A stretch of 64,000 bases of DNA, from NCBI RefSeq assembly GCF_042651565.1, contig NZ_JBHSDF010000004.1. One strand, written 5' to 3'. Source of the stretch: Salinispirillum marinum (GTDB taxonomy: Bacteria; Pseudomonadota; Gammaproteobacteria; Pseudomonadales; Natronospirillaceae). The position numbers were made by a program, and so were the translations under genes. Below, piece by piece: positions 51,790 through 60,775 of this stretch (position 1 is the first letter of the stretch; each line of letters starts with the position of its first letter). Under the pieces are notes generated by a model, which saw nothing but the letters and a program-made list of their open reading frames with translations, was not told the origin of the DNA and ran no database searches.

Positions 51790-52947
51790 TCAATCGTAAA
51801 TCGGTTCAATCGCAGTGACTGACGCCTTGTACTTGCTCGGCGTCATGCCCGTTCTCTGCTTAAACGCTTTGTAAAAAGACGAGCGGGTGTTGTACCCGAC
51901 GGACATAGCAACGTCCAAGACACTTTGCTGGCTCGTTTTAAGCATTTCTTTCGCCGCCGCTATACGAGCGTCATTGATGTAACCGTAAAAGGTCGTCTGC
52001 ATTTCCTGGCTCAACACTTGTGATAAATAATGAACGGAAGTACCCAGTTCAGATGCAAGCGATGAGGCATCGATGTCCGGATTCAAATAGAATTTCTCCC
52101 CCATCACTTTCCGCTCGACCTTATCCGCGATGCGCTTTAAACGTTCATTATCCATCGACGAATTCACGTATTTTTGCCCAGGAACGCTTTTCGCTTCGGG
52201 CTCCTGTTCCGGCTCCGGTTCAATATGAGCGAACACCGGTCTTCTGTTCAACGTCTGCAGGCAAAACAGCCAAATCAGCAGAAGGACCATGACAGAAAAT
52301 ACAGTTTCGCTAACAAGCGGCATCGATGTCACGGGCGATGCCCCCAAAACAATGAGTGCATAAACCCAAGTGACCACCAGCAGGCCAGTAAATCCAATAA
52401 GCCAATCCAAGCGCTTCCCTTCATGGTCCGCAAACTCGGTATTCAGTCGTTGGTGATATGCCTTGGTGTTGATCACGATTCTACCGAGGTAGAAAAAGCT
52501 CAGAATCGTCCACCCGGCCAACAATAAGGCAAACCCGGCGGAGTTAACAACCACCCAGGCTGAAAGTTGCTCCGGGTCGTTAAAGAACATGTTATTGAAG
52601 TCGTCACTCGGCATTAGGCCAATGGATAGGCTGAGCAGGCCGCCCAACCCAACGGGTATCCAATGAATGGTTCGTTTCTCCAGTTTTGGCTTAGCACCAA
52701 AGGCAGTTAATGACTGCTGATACCAATAGATCAGCGGTAGCAGTAGAAAAAAGAGAACCGGAATAGAAGCGATATACAGCCTCGCGGACAGGCCTCCCGT
52801 ATCGAGCATGAGTGTGCCGGACACCAGCCAACACAAGATAAGAATAATACCGACAACGAGCTTTCTCGGCTTGTGATCGGCCGGATTCAGATACAGCAGT
52901 GATAGAAACAACAGCCCGATACCAACCCCAATGCCGCCGATAAACAT
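51790..52947 (-). CDS. Membrane-anchored AraC-family regulator
   Basis: 385 residues. Seven hydrophobic segments in residues 1-230, then a linker rich in Glu/Pro and an AraC double HTH at the C-terminus (DASSLASELGTSVHYLSQVL and VLDVAMSVGYNTRSSFYKAFKQRTGMTPSKYK). It resembles 7TM-AraC regulators that sense an extracellular or membrane signal. Divergent from the DUF4386 gene at 53068, its likely target. Confidence 0.82.
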   Translation of the reverse strand: MFIGGIGVGIGLLFLSLLYLNPADHKPRKLVVGIILILCWLVSGTLMLDTGGLSARLYIASIPVLFFLLLPLIYWYQQSLTAFGAKPKLEKRTIHWIPVGLGGLLSLSIGLMPSDDFNNMFFNDPEQLSAWVVVNSAGFALLLAGWTILSFFYLGRIVINTKAYHQRLNTEFADHEGKRLDWLIGFTGLLVVTWVYALIVLGASPVTSMPLVSETVFSVMVLLLIWLFCLQTLNRRPVFAHIEPEPEQEPEAKSVPGQKYVNSSMDNERLKRIADKVERKVMGEKFYLNPDIDASSLASELGTSVHYLSQVLSQEMQTTFYGYINDARIAAAKEMLKTSQQSVLDVAMSVGYNTRSSFYKAFKQRTGMTPSKYKASVTAIEPIYD

Positions 52948-53067
52948 CCTGAATTCCTCAGAAATTGATCAAAAACCTGTCCTTCTCACTTGGAACGGAC
53001 GAAGACAGGCACAAAAAGGCCAACAATGACGCCATCAACGTGAGATAAACACCTAGGAAACCAAACG

Positions 53068-53745
53068 ATGGACACACTAACCAACCAAATGACCCCAAGC
53101 AAGCGTCCGTTAACTCCTCTTGCTGGCGCAGCCTTTATTGGCATGGCTTTATGTTATGTCACCCTCTTTGTTATCTATGGCGCCGTATTGCGGATGCCAG
53201 CAGAGGCAAATACCACTGAAAAGATTGCTTACCTCATTGAGAATAAGGGTTTACTCAACCTTACCTATGTTCTGGGCTACGTCCTCTTTTCGTGCCTGCT
53301 GTGTTTCTGCGTGAATGTCATTGGTGGCCTTTACCAACAGGTGTCTCCGACTGCTATGGCAATGGCCACGTTGTTTGGCTACTTCTGGGGGGTGATATTG
53401 TTATGCGCTGGAATGATCGGCATAAGCTCGCATGAATTACTGGCAAGCTACAGCAACTCGAATCCCGCAGCGGCAGAGGTGATCTACTATGCCCGAATCC
53501 TGTTGACGGAAAGCTTGGGCGGCGGTATCGAGTTTGTCGGCGGCGTGTGGTTGTTGCTGTTGGGGGCGGTTAGCTGGCGCCACAGCCTGTTGTCAAAGCC
53601 CCTGTGCACCTTCACATTGGTGAAAGGTGCAATCGGTGCGGCAACACTTTTTTCCGCTGAACCGGTGTTGAGAGATCTGTTCGGCATTACAGGAATAATA
53701 TGGTTTCTCTGGATGGGCCTTGTCATGATCAAAAAGCCGACTTGA
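53068..53745 (+). CDS. DUF4386-family membrane protein
   Basis: 225 residues with six hydrophobic segments. The pattern PLAGAAFIGMALCYVTLFVIYGAVL and ESLGGGIEFVGGVWLLLLGAVSW is that of DUF4386 integral membrane proteins, which are often found next to AraC-type regulators. Function unknown; probable regulation by the adjacent membrane-anchored AraC protein. Confidence 0.72.
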   Translation: MDTLTNQMTPSKRPLTPLAGAAFIGMALCYVTLFVIYGAVLRMPAEANTTEKIAYLIENKGLLNLTYVLGYVLFSCLLCFCVNVIGGLYQQVSPTAMAMATLFGYFWGVILLCAGMIGISSHELLASYSNSNPAAAEVIYYARILLTESLGGGIEFVGGVWLLLLGAVSWRHSLLSKPLCTFTLVKGAIGAATLFSAEPVLRDLFGITGIIWFLWMGLVMIKKPT

Positions 53746-53829
53746 TTAGAGTCCCATAAGCCCTATGCCTAGCAACCTAGTAGAGTGATCATTCCAAGCA
53801 CCTGAATGCTGGCATTGAAGGATACATCT

Positions 53830-54720
53830 TCACGTCGTCGCCCATAGCCGACGAATCTCGGAATCCGTGGGCACCTCATCGCTCTGCAACAGCCACGCCG
53901 CAGCCCGCAAATAGGTGCCGCCCAACAAGTCTAACTGTTGGGCCAGCCCCACTCGCTGAGGCAGGGGCTTACCGGTCAATTCGCGGTAGAGCTCATCGCG
54001 TCGAGACACGGGCAAAGACATGGCCTCCGCAATCCGCACCACCCACCCCGCCAACACGCGTTGCGGCAACCGCGAAAGAGCTTCCATCGCTAAACCCTGT
54101 TCACGCGCATGGGTAGATAACAGCCCCCGGCTGATCCGCCGTGCCAATTCATCGTCCTGCTGCGCCAATGTGACCACCGCCAACACCGCAAATCGCAAGG
54201 CATCAGCCATCAGTTGGTTGATGTGTCGTTGCAGGAACTCACCCAGCGCACCGTTGACTTCGCCCTGTATACGCGGCCCGAGGCTACTGGCGTAAAGCAC
54301 GCGACCGAGCGCCTGCTGGCAAGATTGCTGCAACCGCTCATTGAACGCATCGTCACGCAGCGGTGTCAAAATACTCAACAATTGAGCACGTTGCACAAAC
54401 GGCGTATTCAGATCAAACACAGCCTGCAATAAGGGTTCTTGTTGGTGTGGTAATTGCGCCTCTAATAAGTTGCGTACCGCATGCACGACCCGAGGGGCCG
54501 GGTCGGCCAACAATGGCAATACAAGTGCAGGCCCATCCGTCATACCTTCAGGATACCGTTGCAACACCTGTACGGCGGCTAGGCGCACAGAAGACTGACG
54601 ATCCCTCAACGCCTGCTGTATTCGATTCGGAGTCAGCCAGTGCTCAACAGGCAGAGTCGTCAAGCCACGCAACGCTGCCGCACGCACCACGCCTGCGCTG
54701 TCCGTCAATGCAGATGTCAT
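53830..54720 (-). CDS. HEAT-repeat protein of the cNMP-transporter-HEAT operon
   Basis: 296 residues from the ATG at 54720, which overlaps the upstream stop (TAATG). Repeated helical pairs such as DSAGVVRAAALRGLTTLP, RQSSVRLAAVQVLQRYP and DPAPRVVHAVRNLLEA are HEAT or armadillo-like. There is no membrane segment, so it is a cytoplasmic scaffold. The frame is open a little further (54765), hinting at an ancestral fusion to the transporter. Confidence 0.75.
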   Translation of the reverse strand: MTSALTDSAGVVRAAALRGLTTLPVEHWLTPNRIQQALRDRQSSVRLAAVQVLQRYPEGMTDGPALVLPLLADPAPRVVHAVRNLLEAQLPHQQEPLLQAVFDLNTPFVQRAQLLSILTPLRDDAFNERLQQSCQQALGRVLYASSLGPRIQGEVNGALGEFLQRHINQLMADALRFAVLAVVTLAQQDDELARRISRGLLSTHAREQGLAMEALSRLPQRVLAGWVVRIAEAMSLPVSRRDELYRELTGKPLPQRVGLAQQLDLLGGTYLRAAAWLLQSDEVPTDSEIRRLWATT

Positions 54721-56033
54721 TAAGGCGACGTCTTTGGGTTCAGCGACATAAGCCAAAATATCCAATTCAGCAAGGCCAACACACCGGCATCATAAGCCCT
54801 TGCTTGCGGAACCACCAAGGCCACGCCGAGCAAAGCAAACAACACCACCAACCCCTGCAATAACGGCAGCATTAACGACATTGAAAACGCTTGTAGCAAA
54901 AACAACAGCAACGTGCTGAACAGAATAGCGACCGGTTGCACAATGCCGCCCAAAAAGGCCTTACTGACGCCCCAAAGCTTACTGTTCAGCCCATTAAACA
55001 GCAGGTTATCGACCGGTTTACGAAAGTAGGTACGCAGCTCTTGGTTTACAGCCTGACTGACGATACCGGCCAGCAACCCCTGGCTGACCGCCAACAATAT
55101 CGCCGAACCAAGGTACAAAACAGGGTGCAGAACGCTCGAAACGCCCACACCCAACCGATTGATCAAGCGCGAAGCCAACGTCAGTTGAAACAGCAACGCG
55201 GCGAAATTCATGAAGAGATCATATTTACCGAAAAAGGCCGCACGCTCCGCAATATCCGGAAATACCGTGGGGTAAATCATCCCCTGATAGAAGTACACCA
55301 TCAATTGCTGCACCACAGTGGCCACAAACACACCCGCCGCCAACCATTTAATCAACGGCACTTTAGCGGCCGACTTCACCCCCGCGTGCATCTGGCGCAA
55401 AGGATTGACGGATTCGCTGGCCGGCGCATCGTCACCAAACGACACGCGGCGGCGCGCAATGCGCAACACCATTAAAATGGTAAGTACCGCTGAAAGCGGC
55501 AAGGCCAACAACAACAGCACCGGAGGCACCCATTTCAAGAGCACCACCAACAAGGCACCCCCCAACATCGCGCCCAGTGGAATGCCTGCCGCGATAAAAC
55601 CGGCCAGTTTTTTTTGCTCATGGGGATTTAGATAAGATGCCAGGTGTGTTCCATCGTGAATCAGGATAACCGGCAAGAGGACAAATAAACCAACGTACAA
55701 CAGCGCCGATGCCCAGCGTGCTTCCCACCACAACAGCAGCATACAAGCAGCGCAGAAAACGGCTAAAGCGACCAACAAGCCGTTGTATAACTGGCGGGTA
55801 CCGAACCGGGCACTGAGTACGGCATAGACCAGCGCAAACAGCAGTTGAAAAACACCAATGAGGGAAAACAACAGCGGCAGCGCCTCTTTCCCCATGTCCG
55901 TCACCACAAAACTCATGGCGAGGTTACGGGCGATGGTCACACCGCCGAATAAACACACCAACAGCCCCAGGAACGGCAGCGCTTTGGTGAGTTCATCTTG
56001 TCTTAGCGAAAACAGTCCTTCTAGCCAGCGCAT
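54720..56033 (-). CDS. MFS-like polytopic transporter (Npt-like)
   Basis: 437 residues with about twelve membrane segments. No drug-efflux signature; the layout (LLFALVYAVLSARFGTR, 'HLASYLNPHEQKKLAGFIAAGIPLGAMLGG') resembles NTP/NDP-exchange or MFS-like carriers seen fused to HEAT and cyclic-nucleotide domains in other bacteria. It is 4 bp after the cyclic-nucleotide-binding gene (AAGGACTAAACC before the ATG). The substrate is unknown. Confidence 0.65.
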   Translation of the reverse strand: MRWLEGLFSLRQDELTKALPFLGLLVCLFGGVTIARNLAMSFVVTDMGKEALPLLFSLIGVFQLLFALVYAVLSARFGTRQLYNGLLVALAVFCAACMLLLWWEARWASALLYVGLFVLLPVILIHDGTHLASYLNPHEQKKLAGFIAAGIPLGAMLGGALLVVLLKWVPPVLLLLALPLSAVLTILMVLRIARRRVSFGDDAPASESVNPLRQMHAGVKSAAKVPLIKWLAAGVFVATVVQQLMVYFYQGMIYPTVFPDIAERAAFFGKYDLFMNFAALLFQLTLASRLINRLGVGVSSVLHPVLYLGSAILLAVSQGLLAGIVSQAVNQELRTYFRKPVDNLLFNGLNSKLWGVSKAFLGGIVQPVAILFSTLLLFLLQAFSMSLMLPLLQGLVVLFALLGVALVVPQARAYDAGVLALLNWIFWLMSLNPKTSP

Positions 56034-56036
56034 GGT

Positions 56037-56462
56037 TTAGTCCTTATCTCCACCGCGAATTAACGCGCATAGAAACTTGAACACCGCCAAGGCGATTGCC
56101 GGATAGTCCATCACCAACTGCACGAAGCTTTCTTTATCCAACACCAGAAACTGGCAATGTTCAGCGCATTGCGCGCTGGCCGAGCGACGCGCATCGTCCA
56201 ACAAAGCCATCTCGCCGAAGAAGTCCCCAGCGCCGCGCGTAGTGACCGGCTGTAATCCGTTGGGCCGCTGCACCCACAGCGTGACCGAACCCGACACCAC
56301 CAGATACATACGATCACCGACATCACCTTGGTGAAACAGCCATTGATCGGCTTCAACCTCAATGACTTCCGTTGCCAGAGCGATCAACTCCAAATCTTCA
56401 GCTGGCAGCGCACTGAACAGGTCAGTCCGACCAAGGAAAAGCATCTTTTCAAAAAGCGTCAT
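56037..56462 (-). CDS. Cyclic-nucleotide-binding domain protein
   Basis: 141 residues forming a single CNB fold: 'DVGDRMYLVVSGSVTLWV' and the phosphate-binding cassette GDFFGEMALLDDARRSASAQC, with the key FGEMALLDDARRSA Arg. It lacks a DNA-binding HTH, so it acts as a sensor subunit rather than as a CRP-type regulator. It is first in an operon with the transporter and HEAT protein. Start is ATG 56462 or GTG 56471. Confidence 0.82.
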   Translation of the reverse strand: MTLFEKMLFLGRTDLFSALPAEDLELIALATEVIEVEADQWLFHQGDVGDRMYLVVSGSVTLWVQRPNGLQPVTTRGAGDFFGEMALLDDARRSASAQCAEHCQFLVLDKESFVQLVMDYPAIALAVFKFLCALIRGGDKD

Positions 56463-56535
56463 ACTACTCACATTGCCGCTTGGTTAACTTGTCACATATG
56501 CTATATCAGATGTGTGATGTTGCCTATATACCCCG

Positions 56536-56994
56536 TTAATCTCTCTGGCTTGACCTGCCTAAAACGACAGCTTCCGGCACTTTCACGTTTGAGTCGCTAA
56601 AGTCTGAATTTGAAAAGAACAATAAAGCCAAAGCCGCACCGTAGATGGCCGACGAGAGATCAAACAGCATGTCCGGAACACCGTGCTCAACCACAGGACC
56701 CGCAAAAGGCGATAGAAGAAGACCTAAAACAAATGACACAGCATACAGGTACTTCCCCCACTGCTTAGTAAGCAACAAGCCAACGACAGCCGCAATAAAA
56801 AGTGCTAGATACAACGGCCTAGCCCAATCAAAAAAATGGTCAAGTGTTGTATATTCAGAGTTAGCATACTCAATAAGGTATTGCTGAAGTAGCAGGGGCA
56901 AATAAGACTCCAGCGAATAGGAAAGTGTAATTGCGATAACAATTAACACAACATCGAACACTACGAGTGCCTTTATTAGCTTGGTGGTATTCAC
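56536..56994 (-). CDS. Hypothetical four-helix membrane protein
   Basis: 152 residues with hydrophobic segments at about 9-29, 62-80, 88-104 and 118-133. No family recognised. Charged ends and a VPEAVVLGRSSQRD tail. It is AT-richer than the upstream operon and lies at the left end of the accessory run. Confidence 0.5.
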   Translation of the reverse strand: MNTTKLIKALVVFDVVLIVIAITLSYSLESYLPLLLQQYLIEYANSEYTTLDHFFDWARPLYLALFIAAVVGLLLTKQWGKYLYAVSFVLGLLLSPFAGPVVEHGVPDMLFDLSSAIYGAALALLFFSNSDFSDSNVKVPEAVVLGRSSQRD

Positions 56995-57063
56995 ATTTTC
57001 TCCTTAAAATTTTATGTTGCAACCGGCATCAAACGAACTCACGCTAGGGACGCTCTGAAGAAA

Positions 57064-57699
57064 TCAAGCCAAACCGCGCATCTGCTTCAACTTGAGCAAG
57101 CCCCTACCCGATTTATTAAACAACAACTCCGCCACAACCAAATTAGGCACCCAGCAAAGCCATGCAATAACAGGATACGCCACCTCAAAGGGAATACCCG
57201 CCACCATGGAAGACGGCAAATAAATACGCAAGGTCACCGCAGCCAGCGTGAGCGACACATTGCGCACCACCCACTTGCGGTGCTCTTGCACCTCACCTCG
57301 GCGGATTGCCAGAAAAGCACAAACACCCGTAAACAACCAACAGAGCGCAAGGCCAGCAAACCCAATTTTCGCCACCGGGCCACCAAAGGCATGCACCGAC
57401 ATATACAAGCCAGACAACCCGCCCAAAGCCACACCAACGCCAAGATACGTGCGGCCTATCATACGGTGCACCTGCGGCCACCTGTTCCGCAACCCAGCCG
57501 TAAACTGAAACGGGCTAAGCGTTAAAGCAACCGCCGAGGCGAATATGTGGGTATAAATGCCCGCTTGATGCGCAAGGTAAACCACCTTCATATCAGGATG
57601 AACCAGCGACCCCAACGGAAAAAAACCGTAAGCGAAAATCGCATAACCCGAAACACCAAGCGCAAGAAAGTAAAACCAAAACATGCCAATAATTTTCAT
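57064..57699 (-). CDS. DUF2306-family membrane protein
   Basis: 211 residues with about six hydrophobic segments. 'IYTHIFASAVALTLSPFQF' and 'RWPQVHRMIGRTYLGVGVALGG' are the paired His/Arg motifs of DUF2306, suspected heme or quinone-related membrane proteins; 'EHRKWVVRNVSLTLAAVTLRIY' supports it. Function unknown. Confidence 0.72.
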   Translation of the reverse strand: MKIIGMFWFYFLALGVSGYAIFAYGFFPLGSLVHPDMKVVYLAHQAGIYTHIFASAVALTLSPFQFTAGLRNRWPQVHRMIGRTYLGVGVALGGLSGLYMSVHAFGGPVAKIGFAGLALCWLFTGVCAFLAIRRGEVQEHRKWVVRNVSLTLAAVTLRIYLPSSMVAGIPFEVAYPVIAWLCWVPNLVVAELLFNKSGRGLLKLKQMRGLA

Positions 57700-57774
57700 A
57701 ACATCAGGCTCTAGTAGGCAACAAAGGCCATTAGTATAGATTGCTCTTAGAAAATCACTCCATCCAAAGTGGAC

Positions 57775-57963
57775 TTAACGAGTGTTTTTTGCCGCAGCCT
57801 CACTACGCAACAACTCTTCCTCAGCGTGCTCTAACAGGACCGAATGCTGCCCGATGGCCTCCAACTCCCGCTTACGAGATTCAGTTAATACGGATTCAAA
57901 CTCGCCAGCTTCTACAGCATCAAGCAGAGCTTTCTCTTCAGTCGATAACTTGCCTTTGCTCAT
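57775..57963 (-). pseudogene. Chimeric remnant of the BrnA-like antitoxin gene
   Basis: The first 37 residues (MSKGKLSTEEKALLDAVEAG...ELEAI) are encoded by 57857-57963, nearly identical to the antitoxin at 43574. After residue 37 the frame continues with unrelated residues (HAEEELLRSEAAAKNTR), so the RHH DNA-binding domain is lost. With 57960-58086 it forms a partial duplicate of the module. Confidence 0.7.
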
Positions 57964-58208
57964 GATTTGCCTCCAAGGTACAGCTTGGTAAATTTCCTGC
58001 TGGGAATGATGGTTTTGAGAAACACTTCATCATCACTTTCTACATAGGGTACTAAGTGAACGTACCCCTTAATGCTAATGACGAAGGTGACGGCCAATGC
58101 CAAACTCGGCACTACCAAGTAGCACCCTGCGGGGGGTTGTCCCTTGAGTCTCTGCACGCTCATGCGCAAGTCGCCAATGATAAGGTGGCTGTCTGTGCAC
58201 TCTAGCAA
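57960..58208 (-). pseudogene. Chimera: RibD/DHFR-family fragment joined to BrnT-like toxin 3' end
   Basis: The last 38 residues (SIKGYVHLVPYVESDDEVF... RKFTKLYLGGKS) repeat the toxin C-terminus at 43571, encoded by 57960-58086. The first part (DSHLIIGDLRMSVQRLKG...) resembles residues 95-110 of the DHFR-family protein at 60177 (NSHHVAGDLRTSVQKLKD) and then goes out of frame. It joins two unrelated decayed genes. Confidence 0.65.
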
Positions 58209-58406
58209 TCATTGGTACTTCTTGGCACGGATCGCATGAATAAGGGTATTTGTGTTCCAGAATACCGACAGCAGTGTTGCCGATATTGAAGCGTATGCTA
58301 GTGCAATCGGGAGCCCATAGGCACTATATAGCTCAAACGCTGGCCATATCGTAAACATGCATACCGTCACAAGCCCCATCAGCATTGTTAAGGATGTAGC
58401 TATCAT
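58209..58406 (-). CDS. Small two-helix membrane protein
   Basis: 65 residues with two hydrophobic stretches (TMLMGLVTVCMFTIWPAF and IALAYASISATLLSVFW) and a basic C-terminus. AAAGGAAAA upstream of ATG 58406 gives a good RBS, the main argument that it is real. No family known to me. Confidence 0.5.
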   Translation of the reverse strand: MIATSLTMLMGLVTVCMFTIWPAFELYSAYGLPIALAYASISATLLSVFWNTNTLIHAIRAKKYQ

Positions 58407-58507
58407 TTTTATTTTCCTTTTCCATTAAAGAGTCTGTTCGCTTGAGGATCGGAAGCTCTAAACTTAGGACATTGTTTACGTACTGGTTATCCGCACCAAA
58501 AATAGCA

Positions 58508-58807
58508 CTAAATCTCAAAGCCATTGCCATCCGCTCGCAACATTTTTTCTAGGTCACGATAGCCGTCTAGCTCCATCAGAAGGCGCTCCCTTTCCAACTT
58601 TGCTATATCGGTCCAGTGACTATCTTCCAACGCCCCTACCATCGCGTACAGAAGATTCAGGCTTGGCTGTACATCAGTCTCTTCTTTCAGGCGCATGTAA
58701 GCTCTGATAGGCCCAATTTTTCGCAGGTCATCTGGTGTATTAATACCTATCTCGGCCAAGAATTTTTCAGACGCCGGGCCGAGTCCTTTTAGATCCCTTA
58801 GCTTCAC
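58508..58807 (-). CDS. TfoX C-terminal domain protein
   Basis: 99 residues matching only the C-terminal helical half of TfoX/Sxy: MKLRDLKGLGPASEKFLAEIGINTPDDLRKIGPIRAY, then SLNLLYAMVGALEDSHW. The N-terminal half of full TfoX is absent, but stand-alone C-terminal proteins are common in accessory DNA. It has helix-hairpin-helix character; a role in competence is not implied. Confidence 0.75.
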   Translation of the reverse strand: MKLRDLKGLGPASEKFLAEIGINTPDDLRKIGPIRAYMRLKEETDVQPSLNLLYAMVGALEDSHWTDIAKLERERLLMELDGYRDLEKMLRADGNGFEI

Positions 58808-58844
58808 CGATACTGATTACCTTCTCGAAATATATTGTCTAGCC

Positions 58845-59249
58845 TTAGGGCAAATCTTTAGCCACGCAGTTCTCAGTGCCCTCTCCCGGTGTCACAAAAA
58901 GCATACGCGTTTTTTCTGATGTTTTCGCCGTGTGCCACACACCCGCAGGAACCACAACGTGAGCACTTGGCTCACGCAAAGAAACGCACTCATCCTTGCC
59001 GCCTACGCGAAGCATCATATCGGCTTTACCTGACAGGAGCACCACGATCTCGTCTCCAGCAGGATGACGCTCCCATGTCGGCCAGTCCTCAGAAAACTCG
59101 TATTGAGAAACCAAAGCGTGATTTTTAAACTGATTGTACTTCGCATCCAACTCAGCGTAGACCGTTGGCGAAACGCTAACCGTCTCAACCGTAAGGTTCG
59201 GCTTCAACACCGCGAAATCGTCTGCCAGATTAAGTGCTGAATTACTCAT
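58845..59249 (-). CDS. Cupin-domain protein
   Basis: 134 residues from ATG 59249 (MSNSALNLADDFAV), chosen because GAGGAAA lies nine bases upstream; a frame to 59300 has a poor context. Cupin motif 1 is WERHPAGDEIVVLLSGKADM and motif 2 is VVVPAGVWHTAKTSEKTRMLFV, with His/Glu/His metal ligands. The substrate is unknown. Confidence 0.75.
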   Translation of the reverse strand: MSNSALNLADDFAVLKPNLTVETVSVSPTVYAELDAKYNQFKNHALVSQYEFSEDWPTWERHPAGDEIVVLLSGKADMMLRVGGKDECVSLREPSAHVVVPAGVWHTAKTSEKTRMLFVTPGEGTENCVAKDLP

Positions 59250-59332
59250 TGCCATTTTCCTCAAATCGAAAGCGGTATTTTCAACCCAGTATACGCCCAC
59301 CGATAAAGCACATTGCTAGTCTATGTGCGAAT

Positions 59333-59680
59333 TCATTTATCCCCATACTCGCGATTCAAGGCAACTGCTACACGCTCAATCAGATCAATCGGCAAGGGTT
59401 GATTCAACGGAAAAGATAAATTTCCTTTTACGCCTCGGTAAGGCGCCAGCTCCCTAATCAGCACGGCATCTTGAGTAACCGGAGGGTAGATACCAATGTG
59501 CTTCTTAAACGCCGCGAAATAAAAGAAAACACGCTTCTCCCTGAAGGCAGGCAGGTTGTAACTGATGCAGCGTGCGGTATCGGGCAGCACACTTTCGACC
59601 CTTTCCTGAATGGATACCAGCAGCGGCCTCACCTCCGGCGCAATGCTCTCAAAATATTCTTCATGCGATGAAAACGTCAT
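59333..59680 (-). CDS. DUF1801 (YdhG-like, frataxin-like fold) protein
   Basis: 115 residues. 'CISYNLPAFREKRVFFYFAAFKKHIGIYP' and 'KGNLSFPLNQPLPIDLIERV' are the two signatures of DUF1801, small proteins of frataxin-like fold. Such genes are frequent in integron cassettes and genomic islands. Function unknown. Confidence 0.78.
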   Translation of the reverse strand: MTFSSHEEYFESIAPEVRPLLVSIQERVESVLPDTARCISYNLPAFREKRVFFYFAAFKKHIGIYPPVTQDAVLIRELAPYRGVKGNLSFPLNQPLPIDLIERVAVALNREYGDK

Positions 59681-59785
59681 CAGCTTCTCCTAGGAAAGCG
59701 CTCAGACCGAATTCAGAGCCTAGCGCTTGTGACAAGTCGCCAGCAACGGTTAGCTAAGATATTCTGTATGAAGCACGCAATTCAA

Positions 59786-60133
59786 TTAATAAACAGCAGA
59801 TCGTATTACGTGCCAATCACCATTTTTCTTGTAGATGCCCATTTCGACTACCGCATCCCTTTTTTCGTAAATGGCTTTCCACACAGATTTATAGACGTCT
59901 AAATCGTCGACACGTTGGTTCCTCAGCGTTCCCAAGAACTCATAGCCGGTATGTTTTCCATTACTTTCGTGCATATGTTCTATGTCACGGTTAAAGACCT
60001 CGCGCGTGAATTTCGCAAGGTACTTTTCCTCATAGCGCTTTGTGTACAGCTCATAATTCGCCGTATCATCAGCCTCAAGCATCTCTTTTAAATACCTTTC
60101 TGCAACCACGAGTTCTTCTGGACGTTCACTCAT
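59786..60133 (-). CDS. Hypothetical protein, SnoaL/NTF2-like length
   Basis: 115 residues starting at ATG 60133, which follows AAGGAG eight bases upstream; a GTG at 60142 is in frame but too close to the RBS. Acidic helices (EELVVAERYLKEMLEADDTANYELY), then strands ending GIYKKNGDWHVIRSAVY. The ending suggests an NTF2-like cone fold but I do not recognise the family. Its start is 44 bp after the DHFR-family gene stop. Confidence 0.55.
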   Translation of the reverse strand: MSERPEELVVAERYLKEMLEADDTANYELYTKRYEEKYLAKFTREVFNRDIEHMHESNGKHTGYEFLGTLRNQRVDDLDVYKSVWKAIYEKRDAVVEMGIYKKNGDWHVIRSAVY

Positions 60134-60176
60134 CTTCTTCACTCCTTATGGAACCTTGTACCGCTGCTACCCGCTC

Positions 60177-60737
60177 TTAGCCGCGCACGCGCCGGTAGTG
60201 CATAGCCACTACTCCATTGCTGAGCGGTATCGACGAGAGTAAATCGAGCTTTCGCGTGCTTAGTAGTCCACTCTGGAAAAGGGTCGGGCCGTGACCAGCG
60301 ATTCTCGGGTGGACGAGGAATTTGTACTCGTCAATCAGATCCAACCGGTCCAGCTCGGTCGCGAGCTTACCGCTACCGAGGAGCACCCCGCTGGTTGTTT
60401 CATCTTTGAGTTTTTGCACACTCGTGCGCAAGTCGCCAGCGACGTGGTGGCTATTGGTCCAGGGAAAGTCCGTTCTTGTAGACGACACCACGTATTTTGG
60501 CTTGGCTTCCAACTTAACCGCCCACTCACGGATCGCTGGCGGTGCGTCTACCTCACCGCTCGCGACGGCGGGCCAGTAGCTTTCCATCATCTCGTAGGTT
60601 GTGCGCCCCCACAGCATCGCCCCGCCCTCATCCATCAGGCGGGTGAAGAAAGCATGTGTCTCGTCGTCGGCGATGCCTTCTTGGTGGTCGACGCAACCGT
60701 CCAGAGTGAGGTTTAGGCTGAAGGTTAGAAGTCCCAT
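60177..60737 (-). CDS. RibD C-terminal / DHFR-fold reductase family protein
   Basis: 186 residues. 'GLLTFSLNLTLDGCVDH' opening, 'LWGRTTYEMM' and 'GVLLGSGKLATELDRLDLIDEYKFLVHP' are the hallmark of small DHFR-like proteins related to RibD C-domains. NADPH-dependent reductase activity is inferred. A related fragment occurs at 58087-58208. Confidence 0.82.
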   Translation of the reverse strand: MGLLTFSLNLTLDGCVDHQEGIADDETHAFFTRLMDEGGAMLWGRTTYEMMESYWPAVASGEVDAPPAIREWAVKLEAKPKYVVSSTRTDFPWTNSHHVAGDLRTSVQKLKDETTSGVLLGSGKLATELDRLDLIDEYKFLVHPRIAGHGPTLFQSGLLSTRKLDLLSSIPLSNGVVAMHYRRVRG

Positions 60738-60775
60738 AAGCGTTTACTCCGAGTTAAGTTCAGCCACCAGTGACG

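Noticed and set aside
57775..57785. A GTTAAGT core like an attC end after the antitoxin remnant
   Set aside because: No partner box or pairing arms are present; a 7-bp match alone is too weak.
58333..58530. A 65-codon minus-strand frame between the TfoX-like and two-helix genes
   Set aside because: It overlaps the better-supported membrane-protein frame and lacks domain features.
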